DNA of 17,814 nt from Bacteroidales bacterium (GTDB lineage Bacteria > Bacteroidota > Bacteroidia > Bacteroidales > JAGOPY01). Shown here in pieces: positions 1-8,828 of this stretch. Within the stretch, counting starts at the first letter, position 1. The number at the start of each line of letters is the position of its first letter. Made by a program: the position numbers and the translations under genes. Under the pieces are notes generated by a model, which worked only from the letters and a program-made list of their open reading frames with translations, ran no database searches and was not told the origin of the DNA. The stretch is taken from NCBI GenBank assembly GCA_030638325.1, contig DAOWEV010000032.1, forward strand, positions 1 to 17,814. Direction: 5' to 3'.

Positions 1-2675
1 ATCCTCTCTCTGAGATTTTGGATACCTACGGCAAACCCGTATCCGTATTCTGCATTATCTTCAAATAGTGAATTTGCCCAGGCGGGGCCATGCCCGCTTT
101 CATTATTGGTACAATAAGGGGTAGAGGGGGCAGAGCCGCCATAAATGGAAGAACATCCTGTTGCATTTGATATGAGCATCCGTTCCCCAAATAATTGTGT
201 GATGGTCTTTATGTATGGTGTTTCACCACAACCGGCACAGGCGCCATGGAATTCAAATAAAGGCTGTGCGAACTGACTGTTCTTGACAGACTGCTCTTTG
301 GAAACGATCTTATCTTTATAGGATACATTTTTGGCAAAATAATCCCATCTTTCAACTTCGTCCATCTGTGTGCCAAGCGGCTTCATAACCAGCGATTTCT
401 CTTTGGAAGGGCAAACATCAGCGCAGTTACCACAACCTGTACAATCCAGCACGCTGACCTGTATCCTGAAGTCATACCCCGCGAATTTTCCTTTGGTCTT
501 CTGTGTTTTCGTATTTTCAGGGGCATTTATAAGTTCCTCCTCTGTCATCAGGAAGGGCCTTATGGCAGCATGAGGACATACATAAGCACATTGGTTGCAC
601 TGGATACAGTTTTCTGATTGCCATTCTGGCACATCGATCGCAATACCACGTTTTTCATAGGCTGTTGTGCCCGCAGGGAAAGTTCCGTCTTCTCTTCCTA
701 CAAAAGCGCTCACAGGCAGATCATCACCTTTCATGTGGTTGATCGGGTATGCAATTTCCTTTACAAACTGCGGTGCATCAAGCTTGATCTCCGGGTCTAT
801 TCCGTCAAGTTTTTTCCATGCTGCAGGAATATCGACCTTGTCCACATTTCCTCCGAGGTCAACTGCAGCGTAATTCATGTTTACAATATCCTCTCCCTTG
901 TTACCGAAAGTCTTCAGGATCATCTTCTTCATTAATTCTACTGCCAGATCATAAGGGATCACATTTGAAATCTTGAAAAATGCCGATTGCATAATGGTAT
1001 TGGTCCTTGATCCCAGGCCTATATCCGAAGCAAATCTCGTAGCATTGATTATATAGAATTGGATATCATTCTCAGCCATGTATTTCTGCATGGATACAGG
1101 CAGGCGCTTTTTGGTCTCTTCCGTATCCCAGATGCTGTTCAACAGAAAAGTACCCCCCTTTTTCAGGCCTTTAAGCATATCATACATACCTAAGTATGCA
1201 GGCACATGACAGGCCACAAAATCAGGGGATCCAACCAGGTAGGGTGCACGTATCGGGCTATCTCCAAACCTGAGATGTGAAGTTGTGATGCCTCCCGATT
1301 TTTTAGAGTCATATGCAAAATATGCCTGGCAATATTTATCTGTGTTGTCACCGATAATTTTGATAGAATTCTTGTTTGCGCCTACGGTTCCGTCTGAACC
1401 AAGTCCGTAAAACTTGCCCTCAAAAGTTCCTGCAGGTACAACGCTGACATCAGGAAGCAGAGGCAGGGAAAGGTAGGATACATCATCTAAAATACCCACG
1501 GTAAATCTGTCCTTGGGCTCATTTCTCTGCAGGTTTTCAAACACAGAGATCATCATGGCAGGAGTAGTATCCTTGGAACTCAGTCCGTAGCGTCCCCCAA
1601 CAACAAGAGGGGCATGCTCTTTTCCGTAGAAGAGGTCTTTCACATCCAGCAACATGGGTTCGCCATTTGCACCCGGCTCCTTAGTACGGTCAAGCACGGT
1701 AATTCTTTTTACGGTTTCAGGCATCGCCCTCATAAAGTATTTTTCTGAAAACGGCCTGTAAAGATGAACATTTATCATCCCTACTTTTTCACCTTTCCGC
1801 ATCAGATGATCCACAACCTCCTTGATAGTCTCCGTTACAGAACCCATTGCCACAACAAGAAATTCAGCATCTTTTGCCCCATAATAAGTAAAAGGGTGAT
1901 ATTCACGGCCAGTCAGCCTGGTGATCTCCTGCATATACTCTTCAACCATATCAGGAATAGGATCGTAGAAAAGGTTGGCTGCTTCCCTGGATTGGAAATA
2001 GATATCAGGATTCTGGGCAGTTCCCCGTGTGACGGGGTGCTCCGGGTTCAATGCCCGGTCACGGAAAGCCTGAATGGCTTCCATATCATATAATCCGGCC
2101 ATATCCTCATTATCGAAATACTCAACTTTCTGTATCTCATGTGAGGTCCTGAAACCATCGAAGAAATGTATAAAAGGAATTCTTGTCCTGACCGAGACCA
2201 TGTGAGTTATCCCGGCAATGTCCATGATCTCCTGGACACTTCCTGTTGCGAGCAAGGCCCAACCTGTATGGCGGACGCTCATCACATCACTATGGTCTCC
2301 AAAAATGGAAAGTGCCTGTGCCGCAAGACTCCGTGCACTCACATGAAAGACACCGGGCAACAGCTCGCCGGATATCTTGTACATGTTTGGTATCATCAAT
2401 AACAGTCCCTGGGAAGCGGTAAAGGTAGTTGTCAAAGATCCGGCCTGGAGCGATCCGTGAAGAGTGCCTGCAGCTCCGGCTTCAGACTGCATTTCAATAA
2501 CTTTGACAGGCTCTCCAAATATATTTTTTCTGCCATGTGCAGCCCATTCATCAACATATTCAGCCATCGTTGAAGAAGGCGTGATCGGGTATATCGCAGC
2601 CACTTCACTGAATATATAAGCCACATGTGCAGCAGCATAATTCCCATCGCAGGTAATAAACTTTTTCTTACTCAT
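1..2675 (-). CDS. nifJ: Pyruvate:ferredoxin (flavodoxin) oxidoreductase, C-terminus cut off by window edge
   Basis: Cytoplasmic TPP- and Fe-S-dependent enzyme that oxidises pyruvate with CoA to acetyl-CoA and CO2, passing electrons to ferredoxin or flavodoxin. I translated the minus strand from the ATG at 2675 (MSKKKFITCDGNYAAAHVAY). The first 891 codons are present of a family length near 1,180. The N-terminal domain has YPITPSSTMAEY (about residues 29-40). Two 4Fe-4S ferredoxin motifs follow: CIQCNQCAYVCP (C690, C693, C696, C700) and CTGCGNCADVCP (C745, C748, C751, C755). ACAGCGETPY carries C813 and C816, and ATGCSS carries C841. These match the proximal-cluster cysteines 812, 815 and 840 of the Desulfovibrio africanus enzyme with an offset of one. 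The fourth ligand, near 1072, lies outside the window. No frameshift was seen. It marks an anaerobic lifestyle. Confidence 0.96.
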   Translation of the reverse strand, partial: MSKKKFITCDGNYAAAHVAYIFSEVAAIYPITPSSTMAEYVDEWAAHGRKNIFGEPVKVIEMQSEAGAAGTLHGSLQAGSLTTTFTASQGLLLMIPNMYKISGELLPGVFHVSARSLAAQALSIFGDHSDVMSVRHTGWALLATGSVQEIMDIAGITHMVSVRTRIPFIHFFDGFRTSHEIQKVEYFDNEDMAGLYDMEAIQAFRDRALNPEHPVTRGTAQNPDIYFQSREAANLFYDPIPDMVEEYMQEITRLTGREYHPFTYYGAKDAEFLVVAMGSVTETIKEVVDHLMRKGEKVGMINVHLYRPFSEKYFMRAMPETVKRITVLDRTKEPGANGEPMLLDVKDLFYGKEHAPLVVGGRYGLSSKDTTPAMMISVFENLQRNEPKDRFTVGILDDVSYLSLPLLPDVSVVPAGTFEGKFYGLGSDGTVGANKNSIKIIGDNTDKYCQAYFAYDSKKSGGITTSHLRFGDSPIRAPYLVGSPDFVACHVPAYLGMYDMLKGLKKGGTFLLNSIWDTEETKKRLPVSMQKYMAENDIQFYIINATRFASDIGLGSRTNTIMQSAFFKISNVIPYDLAVELMKKMILKTFGNKGEDIVNMNYAAVDLGGNVDKVDIPAAWKKLDGIDPEIKLDAPQFVKEIAYPINHMKGDDLPVSAFVGREDGTFPAGTTAYEKRGIAIDVPEWQSENCIQCNQCAYVCPHAAIRPFLMTEEELINAPENTKTQKTKGKFAGYDFRIQVSVLDCTGCGNCADVCPSKEKSLVMKPLGTQMDEVERWDYFAKNVSYKDKIVSKEQSVKNSQFAQPLFEFHGACAGCGETPYIKTITQLFGERMLISNATGCSSIYGGSAPSTPYCTNNESGHGPAWANSLFEDNAEYGYGFAVGIQNLRER

Positions 2676-2712
2676 AATTCATTAATTTTTAATACTTTAT
2701 CATCATTCTTGA

Positions 2713-2732
2713 GCAGTTTCATAAAAAACTGC
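2713..2732. repeat. 7-bp inverted repeat in the nifJ leader
   Basis: GCAGTTT and AAACTGC are perfect arms around a 6-nt loop, 38 bp upstream of the nifJ start. No T-run follows on either strand, so it does not look like a terminator. It could be an operator or a 5'-UTR hairpin for nifJ. The assignment is only structural. Confidence 0.3.
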
Positions 2733-2869
2733 ACGAAATTAATAAATAATATCTATTTGCATTTAATTTGCTTCAAAATCGACCTTACATCATGCTTATT
2801 TATATTCATTTTAAATTAAATTGTTTTGGCTTGTGTATTAAACTATGTTTATCTATTTTTACATGATAC

Positions 2870-3019
2870 GATGTCATTAAAATGATACTGGCCGGCGCCA
2901 CCAGCGTTCAGGTGGTAAGTACTATCTATAAGCACGGCCCGAAACAAATCTCCAAAATGCTGAATGAGATTGAAGAGTGGATGAACTCCAGGAGTTATGA
3001 GACGCTGGATGATTTCAGA
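2870..3019 (+). pseudogene. Internal fragment of a dihydroorotate dehydrogenase-like gene
   Basis: Fifty codons read in frame as the C-terminal part of a Bacteroidota dihydroorotate dehydrogenase-like protein (class 1, FMN TIM barrel). DVIKMILAGATSVQVVS is the late barrel strand and phosphate-binding region. It is followed by IYKHGPKQISKMLNEIEEW and a SYETLDDFR tail. Full-length relatives are about 330 residues, so roughly 80% of the gene is absent. A TGA stop lies two codons upstream of DVIK. The normal continuation after DDFR is missing: translation runs straight into antisense of the neighbouring mannosidase gene, whose stop codon starts 2 bp further on. An ATG at 2882 exists but the product would lack the catalytic core. 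I call it a decayed remnant. The family call rests on remembered motif similarity. Confidence 0.72.
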
Positions 3020-3021
3020 TT

Positions 3022-5994
3022 TCATTCAACCACTACCTCATCAACGAAGATCCAGGCCTTACCACCTGCACCTTTATGCCATTCAGGACAGATGCCAATA
3101 TTTTTCGCCTTCACCTTAATATACCTGCCGAAAGTTTCAATGTTATTTTTGCTAAACTCCTTAATAACCGGTTGATCCGTTTTTTCAGGCAGATCCCTTT
3201 CCATCATGGCAACCGTCCTGAAATCATAGGGTTTCCGGGAAACTCCAAAAGTCACTTCGGCAGGTAAAAAGATCCAGGAATTCTGATCTTCCAGGAAAGT
3301 AACGGAGATCTTGTTGATCTTTTTCCTTTTGCCCAGATCTATTATCACATCCAGGTCAACACCTTCATATCCCTGCCAGGCTCCGGTTTGGAAGTTTTTA
3401 CCGCCCCTCTGGCTGTCAATGAGTGCAATATCACCCCCGGCAGTGTATTGCGAACTATAGGGGTGCCTGATCTCAATGGTAAAATCATGATTGATCTTAT
3501 AGAATGTGGCTTTGGCCTGTTCACTTGGCATATATCCTGCTGCATAGGCTTTTGCAGACATCCTAATGGTTTTCTTCAGCGTAATGGCATCCGAATATGG
3601 CATTGAATACCTGCCGGCCTCTTGCCCACTGGTTGTATAGTAAATTTCAGCATCCTCATAGATATGGCCTAATGCCACATCCATTTTTTTTGAGAATGTG
3701 CCTGAAGGCGCCATAAAATAAGGAACCGGTGTTATCAGGTGGTCGCTAATCACTGAGACAGGGCGGTCTTGCGGCGCTGCCCCAAAATCTTTTGCCGGCA
3801 GAGGGCCCATCTCAAAAACCAGCTCACCACCCTGCATAATATCGGAATGCCTGATATAAGACCTGGTGTATTCGGCTCCATTCAGGTATGCTTTTTGAAT
3901 ATATACATTTGAGGTGCTGTTATTTATCGTTTTTATGATAAAACTTTTACCATTGTCGAGCTTGATGCTGGCCTTGTCAAACAAGGGGCTTCCAAAAGCA
4001 TAAATATCCTGGCCAGGGGTTACCGGGTAAAATCCGATAGCGCTTAAAACATACCATGCTGACATCTGTCCGCAATCTTCGTTCCCACAAAGTCCGTCAT
4101 TTTTGTCAGAGTAAAGATCATCCATGATCCGGCGGACAGCTTTTTGTGTTTTATAGGCCTGTCCTGCATAGCTGTACAGATAAGCCATGTGATGGCTGGG
4201 CTCGTTACCATGCGCATATTGGCCAATCATCCCGGTAATATCCGATTGATTTCTTCCTGATAATATGCTACCGCCTGTAAACATTTCATCAAGTTTCAGC
4301 AAAAAATCTTCATCCCCCCCCATAAGTTCAATGAAGCCGGAAATATCCTGCGGGACATAAAAAGTATATTGCCAGGTATTTGCTTCGGTAAGCATGAAAT
4401 TAACCTCAGCCGGATCGAACGGACTTACAAACATCCCATTTCTCTTACCTCTGAGGAATTTTGTTTCGGGGTCAAACAGGTTCTTATAGCTTTGAGCTCT
4501 TTGGATAAAATTCATATAATCATCTGTTTTGCCTAATTCTTTTGCGATCTGTGCTATACACCAGTCGTCGTAGGCATATTCGAGTGTTCTCGACACCGAG
4601 GACCCTTCATCTTCTGCCGGAATATAACCAAAGCTGCGATATGACTTCAACCCAAAATGATCCTGTGCGGCACTCGTTAGCATGGCCTCATATGCTTTCT
4701 CAATATCAAAATCACGGTATCCTTTCACATAAGCATCCACAATCACAGGAATGGAATGGTATCCGATCATACAGTTGGTTTCATTACCTGCCAGTTCCCA
4801 TACGGGAAGCAATCCGCCTTTCTCATAAATATCGATCATGGTTTTGATCAGGTCATTGGTGAGTTCGGGTTGAATAACAGTAAACAGAGGGTGTTCGGCA
4901 CGGTAAGTATCCCAAAGTGAAAAAACAGTGTATATATCGAATCCGGCAATACGATGGATCTGTCCGTCATGCCCGCGGTAAGAACCATCTACATCAGAAA
5001 ACAGGTTGGGCGCCAGAAATGAATGATACAAAGCCGTATAAAATGTTGTTCTCTGTGCATTTGTCCCTCCCTCAATAATTATTTTAGCCAACTCATCCTT
5101 CCAGGTTTTCATAGCCTGATCTTTCACCCTGTCAAAGTTCCAGCCTTTTATTTCTGATTCCAGGTTTTTCCTGGCGCCTTCCGCACTAACAGCCGAGATG
5201 CCCACTTTCACCAGGATCTGCTCATCATCCCCGGTCCTGAACTGAACATATGCCTTCAGGTCATCTCCCCTGGCAGCATTACTGTCTGTATACAAATCAC
5301 CATCTTTAAGGATGGATTTCGATAAAAAGGGCTTTGAGAATATGGCATAGAAATAAACATATTGATCGGCTGCCCAGCCCGATGTCCGCCGCAGGCCTGC
5401 AATCTCATGATCGCTTAAAAATGCCAGTTCCAGTTCTGTTATCCTGTCGCTGGTTACTCCTTCAGTTAAATCAATTATAATAGAGGATTCATCAGATCCG
5501 GGGAAAGTGTAGCGGTGAAACCCGGCTCTTTTTGTTGTTGTCAGTTCCACCTCAATATTATAGTCATCCAGATGTACTTTATAATATCCCGGTACGGCTG
5601 TCTCATTTTCATGAGAAAAACGGGATCTGTAACCGGATTCCGGATTTTCTTCCGTTCCGGGCATCCATTTTACCACTCCGGTCACAGGCATTAACCTGAT
5701 ATCACCATAATCTCCAATTCCCGTTCCACTCAGGTGAGTGTGGGAAAATCCCATGATAGTGTTATCAGAATAATGATACCCTGAACAACCATCCCAGCTA
5801 TCTTTCCTGGTATCGGGGCTTAATTGCATCATTCCGAAAGGAACCGTTGATCCCGGATATGTATGTCCGTGACCGCCCGTACCGATGAAGGGATCAACCG
5901 GTCCGGCAAGACCAGTCTCCTGCTTCTGCTGACACCCCAGGATGAGCAGGAAAACCAATAAGATAAAGAAAGATTTTCGCATTGATAAAGACAT
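3022..5994 (-). CDS. GH92 alpha-mannosidase lipoprotein with C-terminal beta-sandwich domains
   Basis: Calcium-dependent exo-alpha-mannosidase of family GH92, expected to trim mannose from high-mannose N-glycans at the cell surface or in the periplasm. The N-terminus has a hydrophobic stretch and lipobox LILGC. Family motifs are VDPFIGTGGHGHTYPGS, GFSHTHLSGTG, GNEPSHHMAYLY (about residues 595-606) and GNEDCGQMSAWYVLSAIGF (about 633-651). The latter holds the glutamate that acts as general acid in characterised members. At 990 aa it exceeds the usual 720-770 aa. The extra sequence comprises a chitobiase C-terminal-like (FN3-like) segment at about 753-831 and an F5/8 type C (CBM32-like) segment at about 841-990, likely for glycan binding. 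Translation may start at M1 or at M5 (5982). It belongs with the glycosylasparaginase and sugar permease genes upstream on the same strand. Confidence 0.93.
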   Translation of the reverse strand: MSLSMRKSFFILLVFLLILGCQQKQETGLAGPVDPFIGTGGHGHTYPGSTVPFGMMQLSPDTRKDSWDGCSGYHYSDNTIMGFSHTHLSGTGIGDYGDIRLMPVTGVVKWMPGTEENPESGYRSRFSHENETAVPGYYKVHLDDYNIEVELTTTKRAGFHRYTFPGSDESSIIIDLTEGVTSDRITELELAFLSDHEIAGLRRTSGWAADQYVYFYAIFSKPFLSKSILKDGDLYTDSNAARGDDLKAYVQFRTGDDEQILVKVGISAVSAEGARKNLESEIKGWNFDRVKDQAMKTWKDELAKIIIEGGTNAQRTTFYTALYHSFLAPNLFSDVDGSYRGHDGQIHRIAGFDIYTVFSLWDTYRAEHPLFTVIQPELTNDLIKTMIDIYEKGGLLPVWELAGNETNCMIGYHSIPVIVDAYVKGYRDFDIEKAYEAMLTSAAQDHFGLKSYRSFGYIPAEDEGSSVSRTLEYAYDDWCIAQIAKELGKTDDYMNFIQRAQSYKNLFDPETKFLRGKRNGMFVSPFDPAEVNFMLTEANTWQYTFYVPQDISGFIELMGGDEDFLLKLDEMFTGGSILSGRNQSDITGMIGQYAHGNEPSHHMAYLYSYAGQAYKTQKAVRRIMDDLYSDKNDGLCGNEDCGQMSAWYVLSAIGFYPVTPGQDIYAFGSPLFDKASIKLDNGKSFIIKTINNSTSNVYIQKAYLNGAEYTRSYIRHSDIMQGGELVFEMGPLPAKDFGAAPQDRPVSVISDHLITPVPYFMAPSGTFSKKMDVALGHIYEDAEIYYTTSGQEAGRYSMPYSDAITLKKTIRMSAKAYAAGYMPSEQAKATFYKINHDFTIEIRHPYSSQYTAGGDIALIDSQRGGKNFQTGAWQGYEGVDLDVIIDLGKRKKINKISVTFLEDQNSWIFLPAEVTFGVSRKPYDFRTVAMMERDLPEKTDQPVIKEFSKNNIETFGRYIKVKAKNIGICPEWHKGAGGKAWIFVDEVVVE

Positions 5995-6067
5995 TTATAA
6001 ATTAGCTTCTATATTATTTCAAAACAAGTATCGAATTAAAATCACCTTTGGTAGAAATTAATGAACT

Positions 6068-6132
6068 GTTGCATGTTACAGGTTGCAGGTTACTGGTTGC
6101 AAGTTGAGAACCTGCAACTCGCAACCTGCAAC
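6068..6132. repeat. Palindromic array of 7-bp repeats
   Basis: Six consecutive 7-bp units starting at 6068, 6075, 6082, 6089, 6096 and 6103 follow GTTRCWR loosely (for example GTTGCAG, GTTACTG, GTTGCAA). From 6110 the same 7-bp period continues in the opposite orientation (ACCTGCA, ACTCGCA, ACCTGCA). GTTGCAGGTT at 6082-6091 is exactly complementary to AACCTGCAAC at both 6109-6118 and 6123-6132, so the RNA or single strand can fold in two registers. It sits in the 217-bp gap between the mannosidase and the glycosylasparaginase. No long T-run follows, so it is not a standard terminator. Confidence 0.8.
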
Positions 6133-6211
6133 ACAAAAACAGACAACATGTTGGTTAGTTTTGCGAATTAAGAACCTATTGTTATTCAATTCATTATTCC
6201 ATCATTCCGGT

Positions 6212-7201
6212 TTATAGCAAAGCGCCGGAATCCAACAAAGCATTAACATCCTCTCTCTTCAGGGCATAATTAAAGCCTTTATGGATAGCGAATGCACCCG
6301 TCTCCCCAGCTTTATTAACCGCCAGATATCCTACCTGGTTCCGGTCATATTCCGGCAATTTATCAGCAATCCTATCAACCGCAAGCCTGCATGCCTCCCG
6401 GGGAGAATATCCGCTTCTCATGAACTCTACCACCAGAAAAGATCCGAGTGTTTTCATAACCAGTTCGCCAAGGCCTGTTGCTACAGCGCCTCCGACTTCA
6501 TTGTCCACAAACAGGCCTGCTCCTATTATAGGCGAATCCCCTACCCTGCCATGCATCTTGAATGCCAGGCCACTGGTAGTACATGCCCCGGAAATATCTC
6601 CATTTTTATCGATTGCCAGCATTCCGATAGTATCATGATTCTCAACATTGATCACCGGCTTATAATGGCTTTTCTCCTTCCATTCTTCCCATGCTTTCCG
6701 GGCTTTATCCGTTAGCAGGTCTTCTTTTCTGAAGCCATTTTGCAGTGCAAACTCCAGTGCACCCTCGCCAGACAGCATCACATGGGGGGTTTTCTCCATC
6801 ACCAGGCGGGCTACAGAAACAGGATGCACAATATGTTGCAAAAAAGTAACCGACCCGGCCTTACCTTTTGGATCCATGATGCAGGCATCCAGTGTAACAT
6901 CACCATCCCTGTCGGGGAAACCACCTACTCCAACACTGCTGTTATCAGGATCTGCTTCTGTTACCCGTACTCCTTGCTCAACAGCATCCAGTGACTGCCC
7001 TCCTTGTACCAGCACCTGCCAGGCTGCTTCGTTGGCAGCTATCCCGTGTTTCCATGTGGAAATTACCATTGGAAATCCATGTTCCGTATCTCCGGGCGGC
7101 TTCTCATCAGCCTTTAACAATGCTCCTGAAAAAGAAGACTTGAGAATAGTACTAAAAGCTGTCAGAAAAGATAATGAAATAAAATTTCTCCTGTTAAGCA
7201 T
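6212..7201 (-). CDS. Glycosylasparaginase (N4-(beta-N-acetylglucosaminyl)-L-asparaginase), Tat-exported
   Basis: Ntn-hydrolase of the asparaginase_2 family. It cleaves the GlcNAc-Asn bond of glycoasparagines, the last step in removing an N-glycan from its peptide. The precursor autocleaves ahead of a catalytic threonine: NHDTIGM places it at Thr191, with Asp190 in the preceding position. The spacing of Thr209, Arg219 and Asp222 (in HGRVGDSP) from Thr191 equals that of Thr170, Arg180 and Asp183 from Thr152 in the Elizabethkingia (Flavobacterium) meningoseptica enzyme. ATGLGE is the oxyanion/substrate glycine loop. The N-terminus MLNRRNFIS followed by a hydrophobic run is a twin-arginine signal. 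Length is normal (329 aa). It lies 21 bp downstream of the sugar permease gene and is probably co-transcribed with it. Beta-aspartyl peptidase activity is a less likely alternative. Confidence 0.92.
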   Translation of the reverse strand: MLNRRNFISLSFLTAFSTILKSSFSGALLKADEKPPGDTEHGFPMVISTWKHGIAANEAAWQVLVQGGQSLDAVEQGVRVTEADPDNSSVGVGGFPDRDGDVTLDACIMDPKGKAGSVTFLQHIVHPVSVARLVMEKTPHVMLSGEGALEFALQNGFRKEDLLTDKARKAWEEWKEKSHYKPVINVENHDTIGMLAIDKNGDISGACTTSGLAFKMHGRVGDSPIIGAGLFVDNEVGGAVATGLGELVMKTLGSFLVVEFMRSGYSPREACRLAVDRIADKLPEYDRNQVGYLAVNKAGETGAFAIHKGFNYALKREDVNALLDSGALL

Positions 7202-7222
7202 GGTGATATTTTTTATGTTCAG

Positions 7223-8608
7223 TCATTTGACCGGCAGATTCAATTGTTTATAGCCTTTCCAGCCATAATAGGCGATATACAGATAACAAGCCACGGGTAT
7301 CATAAAAGATAAGTGAACGCCGAAATGATCTGCAAAATTTCCTTGCAAAAGTGGCAACAGGGCGCCACCAAGTATCATCATTACCAGTAATGAGGAACCC
7401 TGACTTGTATGTTTTCCGAGGCCCCTGATCGCCAAGGTGAATATATTTGACCACATTATCGAGTTGAACAACCCGATACCGACAATTGCCCAAAGGGCTA
7501 TCTTTCCATCGAAAATAATGCCAACAACCAAAAGCGCTAAAGCTACAAAGGCAAAAATCATTAATGTTCGGTTCGGAACGGATCTCCCGATAATAAAGGC
7601 CAGAAAATTAATAAATATCAACAGCAGAAAAGGGAGGATGTTATAAAAAGGCATACCGCTTTTCAAATAAACGGCAACATAGATGATAATAAAAGTTATT
7701 ATGACGCTTACCAGCATCAATCCATACTTCTTTTTGGTATTTTTCATCCCGCTCAACGAAATGGCCCCTGCAAAGCGTCCTATCATAAGCCCGCCCCAAT
7801 AAATAGAAACATAATCACTCGCCTCATTTTTAGAAAAGCCGGCAATATTATCCAGTTCCAGGAAGCTGATCATTATGCTGCCAATACTTACCTCAGCCCC
7901 AACATAGGTAAAGATGGCAATAAAACCCAATACAAGATGGCGGTATTTCAGCGCTCCGGTTCCTCTTTCTATGGTCCCGGGGTTTGTAAATTTCGGAAAC
8001 CTGTATACCTTTAATAATAGGGCAAGCAATAAGAATATTCCTGAAAAAACGAGATAGGGGATTTTCACCGCGTCTGAACCGGCAAAATATTTAAAGATCA
8101 GGACCCCCCCGATCAGGGGGCCAATAGTAGTACCAAAAGAATTAAACCCCTGCGATAAATTCAACCGGCTGGAAGCCGTCCTTTCATTGCCCAGGATCGC
8201 CACATAGGGATTGGCGGTGATCTGTAACAGCACAAAACCCAGCCCGACAATAAACAAAGCCATCAAATATAGCCAGTATTGATTTATTATGGTAGCCGGG
8301 AAGAACAGGGCGCTTCCCAGGGCGGCCAGCAGGAGGCCCAGGATCATACCATTCTTGTATCCGATCTTGTTAACCGGATCTCCAAACCTGGCAGAGATCA
8401 GGAAATAAAACACTGAACCCACAAAGTAAGCCCCAAAAAAAGAAAATTGCACCATCATAGCTTCAAAGTGGCTCAGTACAAATATTTCTTTCAAATGGGG
8501 TATCAGCACATCATTCATCACCGTAAAAAAGCCCCACAAAAAAAACAGGCCTGTAACAATAATGAAGGCAGGTATATTCCTTAAGTTCCTGCCCGGAGGT
8601 TGTTTCAT
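7223..8608 (-). CDS. FucP/GluP/NagP-type sugar:proton symporter (MFS)
   Basis: Inner-membrane major facilitator of the fucose/glucose-galactose/N-acetylglucosamine group, expected to import a hexose or amino sugar with protons. Diagnostic sequence is FFLWGFFTVMNDVLIPHLK in TM1, then QFSFFGAYFVGS, LLQITANPYVAILG and ASSRLNLSQGFNSFGTTIGP. About 12 membrane segments are visible. The length, 461 aa, is slightly above the usual 400-440. The start MKQPPGRNLRN directly precedes TM1. Substrate cannot be read from the sequence. Given the mannosidase and glycosylasparaginase downstream, mannose or GlcNAc is the reasonable inference. I found no convincing -33/-7 promoter upstream, and a strong terminator closes off the preceding transcript. 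Confidence 0.92.
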   Translation of the reverse strand: MKQPPGRNLRNIPAFIIVTGLFFLWGFFTVMNDVLIPHLKEIFVLSHFEAMMVQFSFFGAYFVGSVFYFLISARFGDPVNKIGYKNGMILGLLLAALGSALFFPATIINQYWLYLMALFIVGLGFVLLQITANPYVAILGNERTASSRLNLSQGFNSFGTTIGPLIGGVLIFKYFAGSDAVKIPYLVFSGIFLLLALLLKVYRFPKFTNPGTIERGTGALKYRHLVLGFIAIFTYVGAEVSIGSIMISFLELDNIAGFSKNEASDYVSIYWGGLMIGRFAGAISLSGMKNTKKKYGLMLVSVIITFIIIYVAVYLKSGMPFYNILPFLLLIFINFLAFIIGRSVPNRTLMIFAFVALALLVVGIIFDGKIALWAIVGIGLFNSIMWSNIFTLAIRGLGKHTSQGSSLLVMMILGGALLPLLQGNFADHFGVHLSFMIPVACYLYIAYYGWKGYKQLNLPVK

Positions 8609-8742
8609 ATTATAAACATTATAACATTTGGCAAGCGAATGTAATAATTCTATAACAGCAGCAAGCTAATTTCAAATATTTTTAAAAAAAATACTCAGGA
8701 GAGGTAATAGTATAGATTGGTGATAAGAATGTCCGGGTGGGC

Positions 8743-8776
8743 AAAAAAAAATAAAGAGTGCCTGGCGGCACCCTTT
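8743..8776 (-). terminator. Rho-independent terminator after the anti-sigma-like gene / predicted sRNA
   Basis: Read on the minus strand, AAAGGGTGCC, a 4-nt loop GCCA and GGCACTCTTT form a 10-bp stem with one G-U pair, followed by A and nine T. The T-run is on the minus side only, so it acts on minus-strand transcripts. It would end transcripts from the sigma/anti-sigma operon and insulate the permease gene. Confidence 0.88.
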
Positions 8777-8822
8777 ACTTTAAACCCAAAATCATGAAAA
8801 AACAAATTAATTATTTCTTCAA
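8743..8822 (-). ncRNA. Predicted small RNA driven by the ECF-type promoter
   Basis: An ECF-like promoter copy (8829-8858, minus) faces a strong terminator (8743-8776) with no gene between. Initiation about 7 nt after the -10 box would give an RNA of about 80 nt: an A/U-rich 5' part containing a UUGUUUUUUCAUGAUUUUGG stretch (8803-8784), then the 10-bp terminator stem and U-tail. The form is typical of a trans-acting sRNA. A longer RNA of the same sequence could also be processed from the 3' UTR of the sigma operon. No known sRNA family was recognised. Confidence 0.42.
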
Positions 8823-8828
8823 TCTATA

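Noticed and set aside
2882..3175. 97-codon plus-strand ORF as an intact small gene
   Set aside because: Only its first part resembles a protein family; from 3020 on it is antisense to the mannosidase gene. Annotated as a remnant instead.
8698..8712. CTATTACC on the minus strand upstream of the permease gene
   Set aside because: Resembles the left half of the motif, but no GATWAAC-like box lies 15 nt downstream.
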